This document shows positions 1 through 6,802 of a DNA stretch of 8,672 nucleotides, one piece after another; positions within the stretch are counted from its first letter, which is position 1, and every line of letters starts with the position of its first letter. The notes beneath the pieces are model-generated. The model saw only the letters and a program-made list of their open reading frames with translations, did not search any database and was not told the DNA's origin. Both the position numbers and the translations under genes were made by a program. This DNA is from Chlorobiaceae bacterium (GTDB taxonomy: Bacteria; Bacteroidota; Chlorobiia; Chlorobiales; Chlorobiaceae): NCBI GenBank assembly GCA_013336025.1, contig JAAXUM010000058.1:1-8672 (forward strand), given 5' to 3'.

Positions 1-403
1 CTCAAATAACGTGCCATTTTTCAGGCTCTCCCGCCTTGCCTTTTCTTCCTTTCTTCAGCGGGTTCCTAATGTACCATCTCACCTCTTATCTTCCAAATCT
101 TTTTTTCCCTTTTCTCCTTTTATTTCATACCGCAGGCAGAACAAATGCCCACGGAAGCGCCCTGCAACTGCCCCATGAAGAAATATACATCCTGATTATA
201 AAAAAAAACAAATGCGGAAACTGATAAAGCATCTCTCCTGTTATCTGAAAATATTGCTTTGATGGAAGTAAAAAAAGCAATGGATATCCGCCGGTTGCTG
301 AACAGGAACAGAGAAGAGCAATCTCGAACTATCGGATCAGAGACTTTACCTTAAGCTGTTCCCTTAACACACAAGGCCGGTAAGCCGACAACCACAACCC
401 TGA

Positions 404-418
404 ATCTGGTATCCAGAT
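404..418. repeat. Perfect short dyad ATCTGG-TAT-CCAGAT
   Basis: A 6-bp perfect inverted repeat with a 3-nt centre. It extends by a TG/CA pair at 401-402 and 419-420 if A403 is bulged. It lies about 255 bp upstream of the 533-codon gene. It could be a protein-binding operator or an RNA hairpin; the sequence does not decide which, and a chance occurrence is possible. Confidence 0.35.
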
Positions 419-480
419 CAGAACAATATCTTTCGACTGTCAGACTCCCCGCCTCATGGCGATGCTGATAGACAATGTAA

Positions 481-521
481 GGCATGCTGCCCGACAGAGA
501 AAGCATCTCTGAGCCGGGTCG
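481..521. repeat. Cluster of small hairpins upstream of the 533-aa gene
   Basis: GGCA-TGC-TGCC at 481-491 is followed by CAGAGA-AAGCA-TCTCTG at 495-511. The AGAGA/TCTCT core of the second can be enclosed by CGAC (492-495) and GTCG (518-521). Together with the dyad at 404-418 this suggests a structured leader or a small RNA, but no Rho-independent terminator follows and no family is recognised. Confidence 0.25.
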
Positions 522-662
522 ATGCCGCATCTTCTCTCCCGAGCAGAAAAGCAGGTCTCTGTTTTTCCGTAAAAAAACCTTGAAAACAATCATGAACTGC
601 CGGTGAACACCTGCCAGGCCCTCAACTGCATGCGGGATTCCGGTTATCATCAACCCCAACCA

Positions 663-667
663 AGGAG
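663..667 (+). promoter_or_regulatory. Ribosome-binding site AGGAG for the 533-aa gene
   Basis: AGGAG ends 6 nt before the ATG at 674, ideal spacing. It supports this start, and so supports a protein without an N-terminal signal peptide. Confidence 0.75.
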
Positions 668-673
668 AAAACA

Positions 674-2275
674 ATGGCTACTGTAAAAAGCACCTGGGCA
701 ACAAGCCCCATCGTTGCAAACGGAATCCTTTCAGCACCCGAATGGGCTGCTGCAGGAGTAATGCCGATTCCTGCCGGATTTATGATGGTTAAAAATGACA
801 ACAAGTTTCTCTATGTTGCGCTCGATATGGTCGGTGATTCAGGTGCCGACCCGGGTGTGGGTGATTATTTCTGGTTCAGCGTCGACTGTAACGGTAATGG
901 AGCCATCACTCCGGGAGTGGATGTCAACTATGGCATCTATCCCGCGCTTCCTGTCCGGATCGGGCGTCAGTACTATCTCGGACCGGGCAGATGGACGGGA
1001 CTGCAGAACACGCCAAGCCCTGCTGTCGCAACCAATGGATTTGGCCCTTCACCTCACTCCCGCACGTCGCACCGTATCTGGGAACTGTGTATCCCCCTTT
1101 CTGAAATCGGGATTACAGACCTTGGCTCACACCCTGACCCTGCCGTGCATTTCGGATTGAGAGTGGCATCCCGGAATCCTGCATTCACCTTTGATTTTCC
1201 GGCAGGATTCTACTCGAACTTCTCAAACCTGCATGCGATTCTGCTGGCAAAAACGCCAACGCTTGCTCCCGGCGTAGCAGGTCCGGTCATAGGATCTGTG
1301 GGTCTGATTCCGGCAACAGCACCACAAATCAACGGCGGCTATGCAACAACGGCTCCCTCATATTATCTGCATGTCGATGAAGCCGCATTCGGCGGAACGC
1401 TCACCATAATCGGAAACCGCACCACCATGCAAAGCCTTTGGGCTGCAGGAGCACGAAAATACCGTATCCTCCACCGCGCAGGGAGCAGCGGAGCCTTCAC
1501 CCCGCTTCTTCAAAGCTGGAATAATTACCGTTGGAACGGGACAACCAGTACTCTTGAAAGCATCGCCTGGGACAGCCTCCAGATGTATCCACTGCCGGAC
1601 CCGACAAAAGATTACTCCATTGATGATCTGCTGATACAGTGGAACACCATCGGCTCAACAGGCATTCACGAACTGAAAGCGGAATTTTTCAGAGACGATC
1701 CCGCGCGCACTCCTGTTGCCTCAGCCCCGCAAACACTCCAGCTCATGATTGACAACAATATCCCGTATACAGACATTATCAACGTGCTGCATGACGGTGC
1801 TCCTGTTGCAGCATGTGCAATGGAAACCATGACCGGCGCAACTGACGGAGTGCAGATAACCATGACGGTGACGGATCTCGAAGCCCATCTGAAAGACTTC
1901 ACACTCAAGGCTCACTGGGGAAACGGAGAATCGACTACCGTTTATTCGGACAGCTATCCTGCACACCGTAATCCGCTGCATCAGTGGAGCGGAGTTACCT
2001 CACTGGTTGTGCCCCCTGCTGAATGGGTTCCGCCGCGCACCTGCGCCTACCAGTTCAGGCTTTCGGCAACAGCGAGAGTAACCAACGGCTACACGTATAT
2101 CGGGTATGTGGAAGACGCCTATCATGTAACCCTTATCAAACCGGGTAGCCCTATTCCGGGAGCGATCAAATTGACCGGGAGTATTCTGCCGTTCGGGCAA
2201 CTGTCAGGAGAAGCCCCCCCTAAAATCGGTATTGAACCGAAAAAACTGGGAATAGAAACGTTCCCGGTACAGTAG
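674..2275 (+). CDS. Uncharacterised 533-aa protein with N-terminal CBM9/DOMON-like domain
   Basis: Function unknown. Residues about 10-190 follow the pattern of CBM9-like (DOMON-type) beta-sandwich domains: an opening V-NG-L---EW segment (14-24), a KNDNKFLYVALD strand (40-51), an acidic D-N-NG-I loop resembling a metal site (71-78), then W-E-L-IPLSEIG (136-146) and G-R-ASRNP (161-169). In that superfamily such domains bind sugars or haem, or act as adhesion modules; the ligand here is not known. Residues 200-490 look all-beta, with Ig- or fibronectin-like segments (TDGVQITMTVTD at 390-401, HWGNG at 414-418), but I do not recognise the family. The C-terminus (510-533) is Gly/Pro/Lys-rich and repeats a K-GIE motif (KIGIEPKKLGIE, 517-528). 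No signal peptide, lipobox or membrane helix is visible, and the AGGAG site fixes the start, so the protein is either cytoplasmic or exported by a route needing no N-terminal signal. It stands alone on its strand and converges with copA. Confidence 0.85.
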   Translation: MATVKSTWATSPIVANGILSAPEWAAAGVMPIPAGFMMVKNDNKFLYVALDMVGDSGADPGVGDYFWFSVDCNGNGAITPGVDVNYGIYPALPVRIGRQYYLGPGRWTGLQNTPSPAVATNGFGPSPHSRTSHRIWELCIPLSEIGITDLGSHPDPAVHFGLRVASRNPAFTFDFPAGFYSNFSNLHAILLAKTPTLAPGVAGPVIGSVGLIPATAPQINGGYATTAPSYYLHVDEAAFGGTLTIIGNRTTMQSLWAAGARKYRILHRAGSSGAFTPLLQSWNNYRWNGTTSTLESIAWDSLQMYPLPDPTKDYSIDDLLIQWNTIGSTGIHELKAEFFRDDPARTPVASAPQTLQLMIDNNIPYTDIINVLHDGAPVAACAMETMTGATDGVQITMTVTDLEAHLKDFTLKAHWGNGESTTVYSDSYPAHRNPLHQWSGVTSLVVPPAEWVPPRTCAYQFRLSATARVTNGYTYIGYVEDAYHVTLIKPGSPIPGAIKLTGSILPFGQLSGEAPPKIGIEPKKLGIETFPVQ

Positions 2276-2280
2276 CACGT

Positions 2281-2339
2281 TCATTGCCGGTCCGGGCTTC
2301 CGACGCTGTGAATCAGAAGGGTGGTTCAGACCGGCATGA
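2281..2339. terminator. Long-loop dyad between convergent genes, probable bidirectional terminator
   Basis: TCATTGCCGGTC (2281-2292) pairs with GACCGGCATGA (2329-2339) over 11 bp with a single bulged T. The 36-nt loop can form a smaller CTTC/GAAG stem. It starts 6 nt past the stop of the + strand gene and lies 4 nt past the stop of copA, where a shared terminator is expected. Neither side has a good T-tract, so it is not a canonical intrinsic terminator; it may work with Rho or protect 3' ends. Confidence 0.45.
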
Positions 2340-2342
2340 TGA

Positions 2343-4631
2343 TTATCGCTTCTTATCGAGCTTAATGGTTTTAAGGCGCAGTGAATTGCTCACAACCGAA
2401 ACGCTGCTTCCAGCCATAGCGATACCTGAAAATACCGGATTGAGAAAAATACCCCAGAAAGGATAGAGCGCGCCGGCAGCCAGAGGTATACCGATCACAT
2501 TATAGATAAACGCCCAGAAGAGGTTCTGGCGAATCACGCTCATGGTTGCCCGTGAAAGAGTGATTGCCTCTGCAACCTTCTTGATATCACCCTTGAGCAG
2601 CGTGATACCGGCAGATTCAATAGCAATATCGGTTCCGGTTGCCATGGCAATACCAACATCAGCCTGTGCCAGAGCAGGAGCATCGTTGATGCCGTCCCCC
2701 GCCATCACCACCGTTCTGCCCTTTGCCTGCAATGCCCTGATTTTGCCCGCCTTTTCCTGCGGCAGCACGTCGGCAATCACCTCATCAATACCAACCTGTC
2801 CTGCCATGTAGGTTGCCGCCAGAAGATTGTCACCCGTCAGCATGATAACCTTGATCCCTTTTCGATGAAGCGCAGCAACAGCCTCTCCCGCATGCTCCTT
2901 GACCGTATCGCTCAAGGCAATCAGTCCCACGCACTCCCCGTTTTGCTCAATCATGACCACGGTTTTACCCTGCTTCTGCAAAGCATTGACTTCCGGTATG
3001 GATAACTCCGATTCCACCGGCTTATGAACCCTTACAGGAAGATTATCAATCAACCCGGCTACACCCAGCCCTTCAAGCGCCTCAAATCCGCTCGTATCGC
3101 TCAAGGAGAGACTCTGTTTTTTTGCAGCCTCAACTATTGCCTGTGCCAGAGGGTGTTCCGATCGATATTCCAGACTTGCAGCAAGCTGCAGGAGTGAGGA
3201 GTGGCTCATCCTGCTGTCAAAAGCTGCAATATCGGTAACCACCGGACGACCAGTGGTAATCGTACCGGTTTTATCAAAAACCACGGTATCAACTGCACTC
3301 AGCCGCTCCAGGCTTTCAGCGTTCCTGATGAGAATACCATATTCAGCTCCCTTGCCAATACCAACAATAATTGCAGTCGGAGTTGCCAGACCAAGCGCAC
3401 AGGGACAGGCGATCACCAGAATTCCGACAAGAGCCATGATCCCGTAAGAGAGCGCCGCTGAAAACCCGAGCAGCGATGAACCAACGGTCAGCCAGATAAG
3501 AAACGTTACCGATGCAAGCACAAGAACAACCGGAACAAAAACCCCGGCAACCTTGTCAGCAATATCCTGTATCGGCGCTTTCGAACCCTGGGCCTCTTCG
3601 ACCATCCTGATAATGCGAGCCAGAACCGTCTCGGTACCGACATGAGAAGCCGTAAACGTAAACGAGCCCTGCTTGTTGATCGTACCGCCGATCACCTGAT
3701 CGCCACTCTTTTTATCCACCGGAACCGGCTCTCCGGTTACCATCGATTCATCAACAGAAGAATTGCCCAGAACGATTGTTCCGTCAACAGGAATTTTTTC
3801 ACCAGGCCTGACGATCACAACATCACCCTTTCTTACCTGCTCTGCAGGTATCTCGAACTCTTTACCATCTCTCTGAACAAACGCCGATTTTGCCTGAAGC
3901 GTGATCAGTTTTTCGATAGCCTCGCCTGTTTTCAACCTTGACCGGGCTTCAAGATATTTACCAAGAAGCACAAAGCCGATCACGACGATCGTTACATCAA
4001 AATAGGTATAATCGGGTAACTGCAACCGAGTCCTGACGGAAGGAATAAGCGTGACAAGAGCGCTGTACATATAAGCCGAAAGCGTCCCTATCCCGATAAG
4101 CGTATCCATGCTCGCGGCTCCGCTCCTGGCGAACATAACAATTCCGTGCAGAAATGGTGCGCCTGTCCGGAAAACCATATAAGTGGAAAGAGCCATGGAG
4201 ATGACATTCAGCAGATCCATGGGAATCGGAAGATTCGGAACAAAGGGAAAAAACCTCGCTCCGATATCCCACATCATAAGGATAAAAACAAGGAGAGCGA
4301 CAGGCAATGCAAACTCAACCTTTGCCTTGTACTCAAGAAGCTCACGCTGCTTTTCCTCCTTCAATCGCACAGCACTGGAAACGGAAGCACGCTGCACCCC
4401 GCAAGCAATCTCTTCAGGTTGATCAACCGCGAGAGAAAAACCATACTTGCCGACAACCTCATTCAAGGCCTCAAGCGTTAATCCGGTAGACTCAAACTCA
4501 AGTTTTGCCTGTTCAGTAGCAAGATTGACATCGACCTGACTGATCCCTTCAACTTTAGAAAGTTTTTTCGTAATGATCGCAGCACAACTGGCGCAATGCA
4601 TTCCCTTAACCGAATAGGTTCTGGTCGTCAT
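2343..4631 (-). CDS. copA: Copper-exporting P1B-type ATPase (Cu+-ATPase)
   Basis: Inner-membrane pump that uses ATP to export Cu+ from the cytoplasm. All hallmarks of a P1B-1 ATPase are visible in order: one N-terminal HMA domain with GMHCASC (10-16), two leading helices (about 104-122, 137-157), the actuator loop with TGE (299-301), the ion-path CPC (409-411), the phosphorylated Asp453 in DKTGT, the P1B-specific HP in SEHPL (491-495), TGDN (599-602), GDGIND (645-650), YN in the next helix (710-711) and MAGSS in the last helix (739-743). CPC with YN and M--SS is the known Cu+/Ag+ signature. At 762 residues it has normal length for a single-HMA CopA. One oddity: after GLG (521-523) the usual V-GN of the nucleotide-binding domain is replaced by VHK (535-537). 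The ATG overlaps the DUF305 stop as ATGA, implying translational coupling; its own ribosome-binding site is poor (GGAG only 2 nt away). A related soft-metal substrate such as silver is possible. Confidence 0.96.
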   Translation of the reverse strand: MTTRTYSVKGMHCASCAAIITKKLSKVEGISQVDVNLATEQAKLEFESTGLTLEALNEVVGKYGFSLAVDQPEEIACGVQRASVSSAVRLKEEKQRELLEYKAKVEFALPVALLVFILMMWDIGARFFPFVPNLPIPMDLLNVISMALSTYMVFRTGAPFLHGIVMFARSGAASMDTLIGIGTLSAYMYSALVTLIPSVRTRLQLPDYTYFDVTIVVIGFVLLGKYLEARSRLKTGEAIEKLITLQAKSAFVQRDGKEFEIPAEQVRKGDVVIVRPGEKIPVDGTIVLGNSSVDESMVTGEPVPVDKKSGDQVIGGTINKQGSFTFTASHVGTETVLARIIRMVEEAQGSKAPIQDIADKVAGVFVPVVLVLASVTFLIWLTVGSSLLGFSAALSYGIMALVGILVIACPCALGLATPTAIIVGIGKGAEYGILIRNAESLERLSAVDTVVFDKTGTITTGRPVVTDIAAFDSRMSHSSLLQLAASLEYRSEHPLAQAIVEAAKKQSLSLSDTSGFEALEGLGVAGLIDNLPVRVHKPVESELSIPEVNALQKQGKTVVMIEQNGECVGLIALSDTVKEHAGEAVAALHRKGIKVIMLTGDNLLAATYMAGQVGIDEVIADVLPQEKAGKIRALQAKGRTVVMAGDGINDAPALAQADVGIAMATGTDIAIESAGITLLKGDIKKVAEAITLSRATMSVIRQNLFWAFIYNVIGIPLAAGALYPFWGIFLNPVFSGIAMAGSSVSVVSNSLRLKTIKLDKKR

Positions 4632-5209
4632 AGCTCCGGGTTCCTCTCACTGACAGAGTACCACGACGTTCTCCACGCCCTGAACATACCGAGGCCCTCA
4701 CGAAAAAACCGTTCAACTTCATCAGCATTATCGAGTACATCAGAACGGCTCGACTTCAGACGTATCTCCCTTGTCATCCTGATGCCGGCTTCATGATGAG
4801 CAATCATGGCATTAAGAAAACGAAGATCAAAAGTCCTGTCGTAACTGCCCAAACGAGGCACCTGTGGATCACCAGCCTTCCTGACGTCACGATACCACTC
4901 TTTTTTCCAGCGATATAATTCAGCTATGGCGACAGGCTCGTTTGCAAGAATCTCTTCAGTCAATTTCCTTATTTCCGGTCTTCTGCTGATGCCGGCCTCT
5001 TCGGCAAGAAGCACTGCTCCGCGATGATGGGAAATCATGGCATCCACATACCTCAGATCAACCCATTTGTCCGGTTGTCCAAGATCCATTGTACTCCTGT
5101 CATACATTGACATGGAATACTCCGGAGTGAGCCAGTACCCCGCACCAATCCCGATAACCCCGCAGACAATCATAAGCGCAACGGTAAGAGAGATTGATAC
5201 TTTCTTCAT
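4628..5209 (-). CDS. DUF305 membrane-anchored protein, likely periplasmic copper binder
   Basis: 193 residues from the chosen start. Residues 5-25 form a hydrophobic signal anchor after MKK. The rest is a tandem DUF305 (ferritin-like four-helix) arrangement: first copy [12 protein letters not shown] (51-62) followed by a long helix ending in W-KEW, second copy [19 protein letters not shown] (127-145). The paired HH motifs and Met residues (MSM at 33-35, M58, M135, M145) are candidate metal ligands. In cyanobacteria the DUF305 protein CopM binds copper and aids resistance, and direct coupling to copA here argues for the same role; the exact function is inferred. I chose ATG 5209 because GGGGA lies 7 nt upstream and it gives a clean signal anchor. 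A GTG at 5278 would add 23 Cys-rich residues (CDGC) but has no ribosome-binding site; ATG 5233 is a weaker alternative. Confidence 0.88.
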   Translation of the reverse strand: MKKVSISLTVALMIVCGVIGIGAGYWLTPEYSMSMYDRSTMDLGQPDKWVDLRYVDAMISHHRGAVLLAEEAGISRRPEIRKLTEEILANEPVAIAELYRWKKEWYRDVRKAGDPQVPRLGSYDRTFDLRFLNAMIAHHEAGIRMTREIRLKSSRSDVLDNADEVERFFREGLGMFRAWRTSWYSVSERNPEL

Positions 5210-5216
5210 GGTTTTA

Positions 5217-5221
5217 TCCCC
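5217..5221 (-). promoter_or_regulatory. Ribosome-binding site GGGGA deciding the DUF305 start
   Basis: GGGGA read on the minus strand, 7 nt before the ATG at 5209. The longer starts at 5233 and 5278 have no comparable site, so this decides the start. Confidence 0.6.
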
Positions 5222-5304
5222 GTTCTGTTTCATGATTACCTGACATTGATAACTCCGCGCGGCACATCCGTCGCACACGCAGCTTCAGGGTACCTTTCAG
5301 CATC

Positions 5305-5333
5305 AGTATAGACAAGCGTTACTTTTATTGCAA
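5305..5333 (-). promoter_or_regulatory. Sigma70-like promoter of DUF305-copA
   Basis: On the minus strand, -35 TTGCAA (5328-5333) is separated by exactly 17 bp from -10 TATACT (5305-5310). The -10 matches 5 of 6 consensus bases and the -35 matches 4 of 6. Transcription would start near 5298, giving a leader of about 90 nt before the ATG at 5209. The 17-bp spacer is normal, so the stretched-spacer mechanism of MerR-family activators such as CueR is not suggested. Confidence 0.6.
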
Positions 5334-5337
5334 CGCT
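5315..5337. promoter_or_regulatory. Operator-like dyad AGCGTT-N11-AACGCT over the copper promoter
   Basis: A perfect 6-bp inverted repeat centred at 5326, covering the -35 element and most of the spacer of the predicted DUF305-copA promoter. This position suits a repressor blocking RNA polymerase, for example a copper-released one; which family would bind is unknown. It also overlaps the last codons of the doubtful ORF at 5325-5546, an argument against that ORF. Confidence 0.45.
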
Positions 5338-5546
5338 CGATTGAGTAGATGAAGCATCACAAATCTGATGAGCCCGAACTTGAACAATTCAGATTGCGGA
5401 TTACAGAAAACATTTGATCGACCACCGTTTAAGGCATTTTTCCATAACCCCGACTCTCCATGGGACATCAACGCCATTTCCGGAAAAATCCCGCATCCAA
5501 AGCTCTGATACATGATAACCATCGAAAGATGAACAGAAGCAGACAT
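5325..5546 (-). CDS. Doubtful 73-aa hypothetical ORF
   Basis: The ATG at 5546 follows the stop of the hydrolase gene by 8 nt, with GGGAG 4 nt upstream, so translation is possible. The predicted protein shows no signal peptide, known domain or motif; the C-terminal 20 residues are mildly hydrophobic (FGLIRFVMLHLL). Its end overlaps the predicted DUF305-copA promoter. It may be a chance open frame or a decayed gene remnant. I list it only because of its ribosome-binding site and spacing. Confidence 0.22.
   Translation of the reverse strand: MSASVHLSMVIMYQSFGCGIFPEMALMSHGESGLWKNALNGGRSNVFCNPQSELFKFGLIRFVMLHLLNRALQ
5362..5395. repeat. Inverted repeat AATCTGA-N20-TCAGATT
   Basis: A perfect 7-bp inverted repeat (5362-5368 and 5389-5395) with a 20-nt loop, upstream of the copper promoter and downstream of the hydrolase gene. 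It could form a weak terminator hairpin for the hydrolase transcript, but no T-run follows. A second regulatory site is another possibility. Confidence 0.3.
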
Positions 5547-5567
5547 CTTTCTCCCTATCGGGAAAGA
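5546..5567 (-). terminator. Small hairpin at the end of the hydrolase gene
   Basis: TCTTTC-CCC (5546-5555, with T5552 bulged) pairs with GGGAAAGA (5560-5567) around a TATC loop, an 8-bp stem spanning the TAG stop codon of the hydrolase. No T-tract follows on the minus strand, so termination is uncertain; it may instead stabilise the 3' end, or mask the GGGAG site of the small ORF behind it. Confidence 0.3.
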
Positions 5568-6652
5568 ACAGGATCAGAATCTCTCATCTCTTTTCTGAAC
5601 TTCCAGAAACGACCCGAAGAGGTATCAACCGATTCAAGTTCGCGCCTCTGACCGGCATGAACGCCCATATTTATAAGAAAAGAGAGATCCGAAAGAACCT
5701 GACGTGATCGCTTATAGTAGGAGTGTCCGAGAAAACCAGTATCCACGTTGGTGGCATCAATAATTTCAACGCCTGGCACAATAAGCGAACTTTTTGAAAT
5801 ATCCCCTGCTCTCATGTACCCGTGAATATCTGTCGAGAGTTTCAGTGCCTTGTCATCGCATGAAGCATAGAGCGTCACGAAGGTTCCTGTATCGGTGAGC
5901 TTCGGTGCAATATCTCGTTTAAAAATTTCAGCATCAATGTCGGGAGCCACAAGAATCAGAGCCTTGAACAGGTTTTTCAGTTGGGGCTGCTCATGCAGCA
6001 ATTCAGCCAGAGCTTTGGTCAATGCCCGATTTCCCATACTATGGGCCATCAGATAGATATCTTCAGCCCCCGAACGCCTGGCAAGAGCTTCAAGAAACTG
6101 TTTAAGGTTAGTCTGAGACCATTCGATATTGGTTTCATCGATCGTGTACTTGCCCATCGCCCCCTGCGATGGCCAACTGAAGAAAAGGGGAGTACCGTTA
6201 AAGCCAAGATCGCAGAAAAACAGTGCTGTATTCCTGGCAGCTTTTTCAAAAGTCAGGTTATAGCCATGAACAAAAAGCAGTAAACTGTGCGAAGGAGACC
6301 CCTTGATACGTTGATCAAGTTCAGAAAAAAAATCCGTTTCGCTCCTGAGATTCACACCCTGCAACTCCGCATCTGAATCAGGATTTTTCCGGTCAGGTTC
6401 CCTGCAAAATTTCATATCAGGTTCAGCAGAACCGTGACCCTGCGGAATACCGACATCACAAACCCCATAGGTCACCGCGCCCCGTTCCCCGCCATACAGC
6501 TCAGAATGATCGGACGACGGCTCATTGACGGCGCGATCGGTTGCATAAAACACCCTGATGGTTTGCCGTTGAACAAGAGAGCTGGTAGTCGTACATCCGG
6601 AAAAAAGAACAAGCAAAACCAGAGAAGAAACAAAACGCCATTGAAATCGCAT
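5555..6652 (-). CDS. DUF900-type alpha/beta-hydrolase lipoprotein
   Basis: 365 residues. The N-terminus is a lipoprotein signal, MRFQWRF then a hydrophobic core and lipobox LFSGC with Cys20. Thr at +2 predicts release to the outer membrane by the Lol rule, if that rule holds in this species. The mature part is an alpha/beta hydrolase of the DUF900 (COG4782) kind: IRVFYATDR (32-40), oxyanion-site HGYN (129-132), FSWPS (158-162), nucleophile elbow AHSMGNRA (203-210) with Ser205, APDID (236-240), then YASCDDKAL (262-270), whose Asp266 or Asp267 probably supplies the acid, and GHSYY (309-313) with His310 as the base. The triad is thus complete and the enzyme is likely active, but the substrate of this family is unknown (esters or lipids are plausible). 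The start has no clear ribosome-binding site, but the signal peptide fits it well. Gaps of 150 bp upstream and about 345 bp downstream suggest an independent unit. Confidence 0.88.
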   Translation of the reverse strand: MRFQWRFVSSLVLLVLFSGCTTTSSLVQRQTIRVFYATDRAVNEPSSDHSELYGGERGAVTYGVCDVGIPQGHGSAEPDMKFCREPDRKNPDSDAELQGVNLRSETDFFSELDQRIKGSPSHSLLLFVHGYNLTFEKAARNTALFFCDLGFNGTPLFFSWPSQGAMGKYTIDETNIEWSQTNLKQFLEALARRSGAEDIYLMAHSMGNRALTKALAELLHEQPQLKNLFKALILVAPDIDAEIFKRDIAPKLTDTGTFVTLYASCDDKALKLSTDIHGYMRAGDISKSSLIVPGVEIIDATNVDTGFLGHSYYKRSRQVLSDLSFLINMGVHAGQRRELESVDTSSGRFWKFRKEMRDSDPVLSR

Positions 6653-6676
6653 AGTTCATATCAAAACCATAGTTAT

Positions 6677-6710
6677 TCGGTTACATCCATCTGACATGCG
6701 GAAAAACCGA
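6677..6710. repeat. Inverted repeat TCGGTT-N22-AACCGA upstream of the hydrolase
   Basis: A perfect 6-bp inverted repeat in the 150-bp gap before the hydrolase start. Its arms lie 25-58 bp from the ATG. It might be an operator for the hydrolase; no good -35/-10 pair is seen nearby, so the assignment is weak. Confidence 0.22.
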
Positions 6711-6802
6711 TGCCAGACCATGTCGATTAACTCAATTGCAGATTCCGGCACCATTGCGTTCATTACCTTTTTCTGAAAAGCGCGATGCGAATTTCACGCT
6801 CT

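Larger units (their letters stand above)
1..673. other. Intergenic region without a convincing gene
   Basis: No frame on either strand looks convincingly coding. Positions 20-130 are strongly pyrimidine-rich on the + strand, which produces a spurious hydrophobic reading. A stop-free frame from 202 to 354 (+) has fairly protein-like composition but lacks a start with a ribosome-binding site. Three small dyads cluster at 401-521 (listed separately). The right end carries the ribosome-binding site of the next gene at 663-667. No strong -35/-10 pair is visible; TATCAT at 645-650 has no matching -35 and would put the transcript start almost on the ribosome-binding site. The region probably holds the promoter and leader of the 674-2275 gene. 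Confidence 0.55.
5210..5554. other. 345-bp gap: leader and promoter of DUF305-copA, plus a doubtful ORF
   Basis: From right to left (minus-strand direction) it holds a doubtful 73-codon ORF (5325-5546), an inverted repeat at 5362-5395, the promoter and operator-like dyad at 5305-5337, and a leader of about 90 nt running to the DUF305 ATG. No regulator gene (CueR, CsoR or CopY type) is encoded in the gap. Confidence 0.6.

Noticed and set aside
36..224. Hydrophobic 62-codon + strand ORF starting at TTG
   Set aside because: It arises from a pyrimidine-rich stretch, has no ribosome-binding site, and its composition (runs of F, L, P) is what T/C-rich DNA gives in this frame.
227..510. Exact direct repeat AAGCATCTCT at 227-236 and 501-510
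   Set aside because: Ten bases, two copies, 274 bp apart, no further similarity around them; likely chance.
351..674. 107-codon minus-strand ORF upstream of the orphan gene
   Set aside because: No ribosome-binding site supports its start (its first base overlaps the ATG of the 674-2275 gene), and it shows no recognisable motif.
3997..4272. ORFs opposite and inside copA (several on both strands, such as this one)
   Set aside because: They lie wholly within the strongly supported copA frame and show no protein motifs.
5210..5278. Longer DUF305 start at GTG 5278 with CDGC extension
   Set aside because: No ribosome-binding site at 5278, and the ATG at 5209 has GGGGA at good spacing followed by a proper signal anchor.
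6770..6802. Possible terminator after the DUF202 gene (AGCG/CGCT then TTTT)
   Set aside because: The stem is only 4-5 bp with bulges and the T-run is short; too weak to call.
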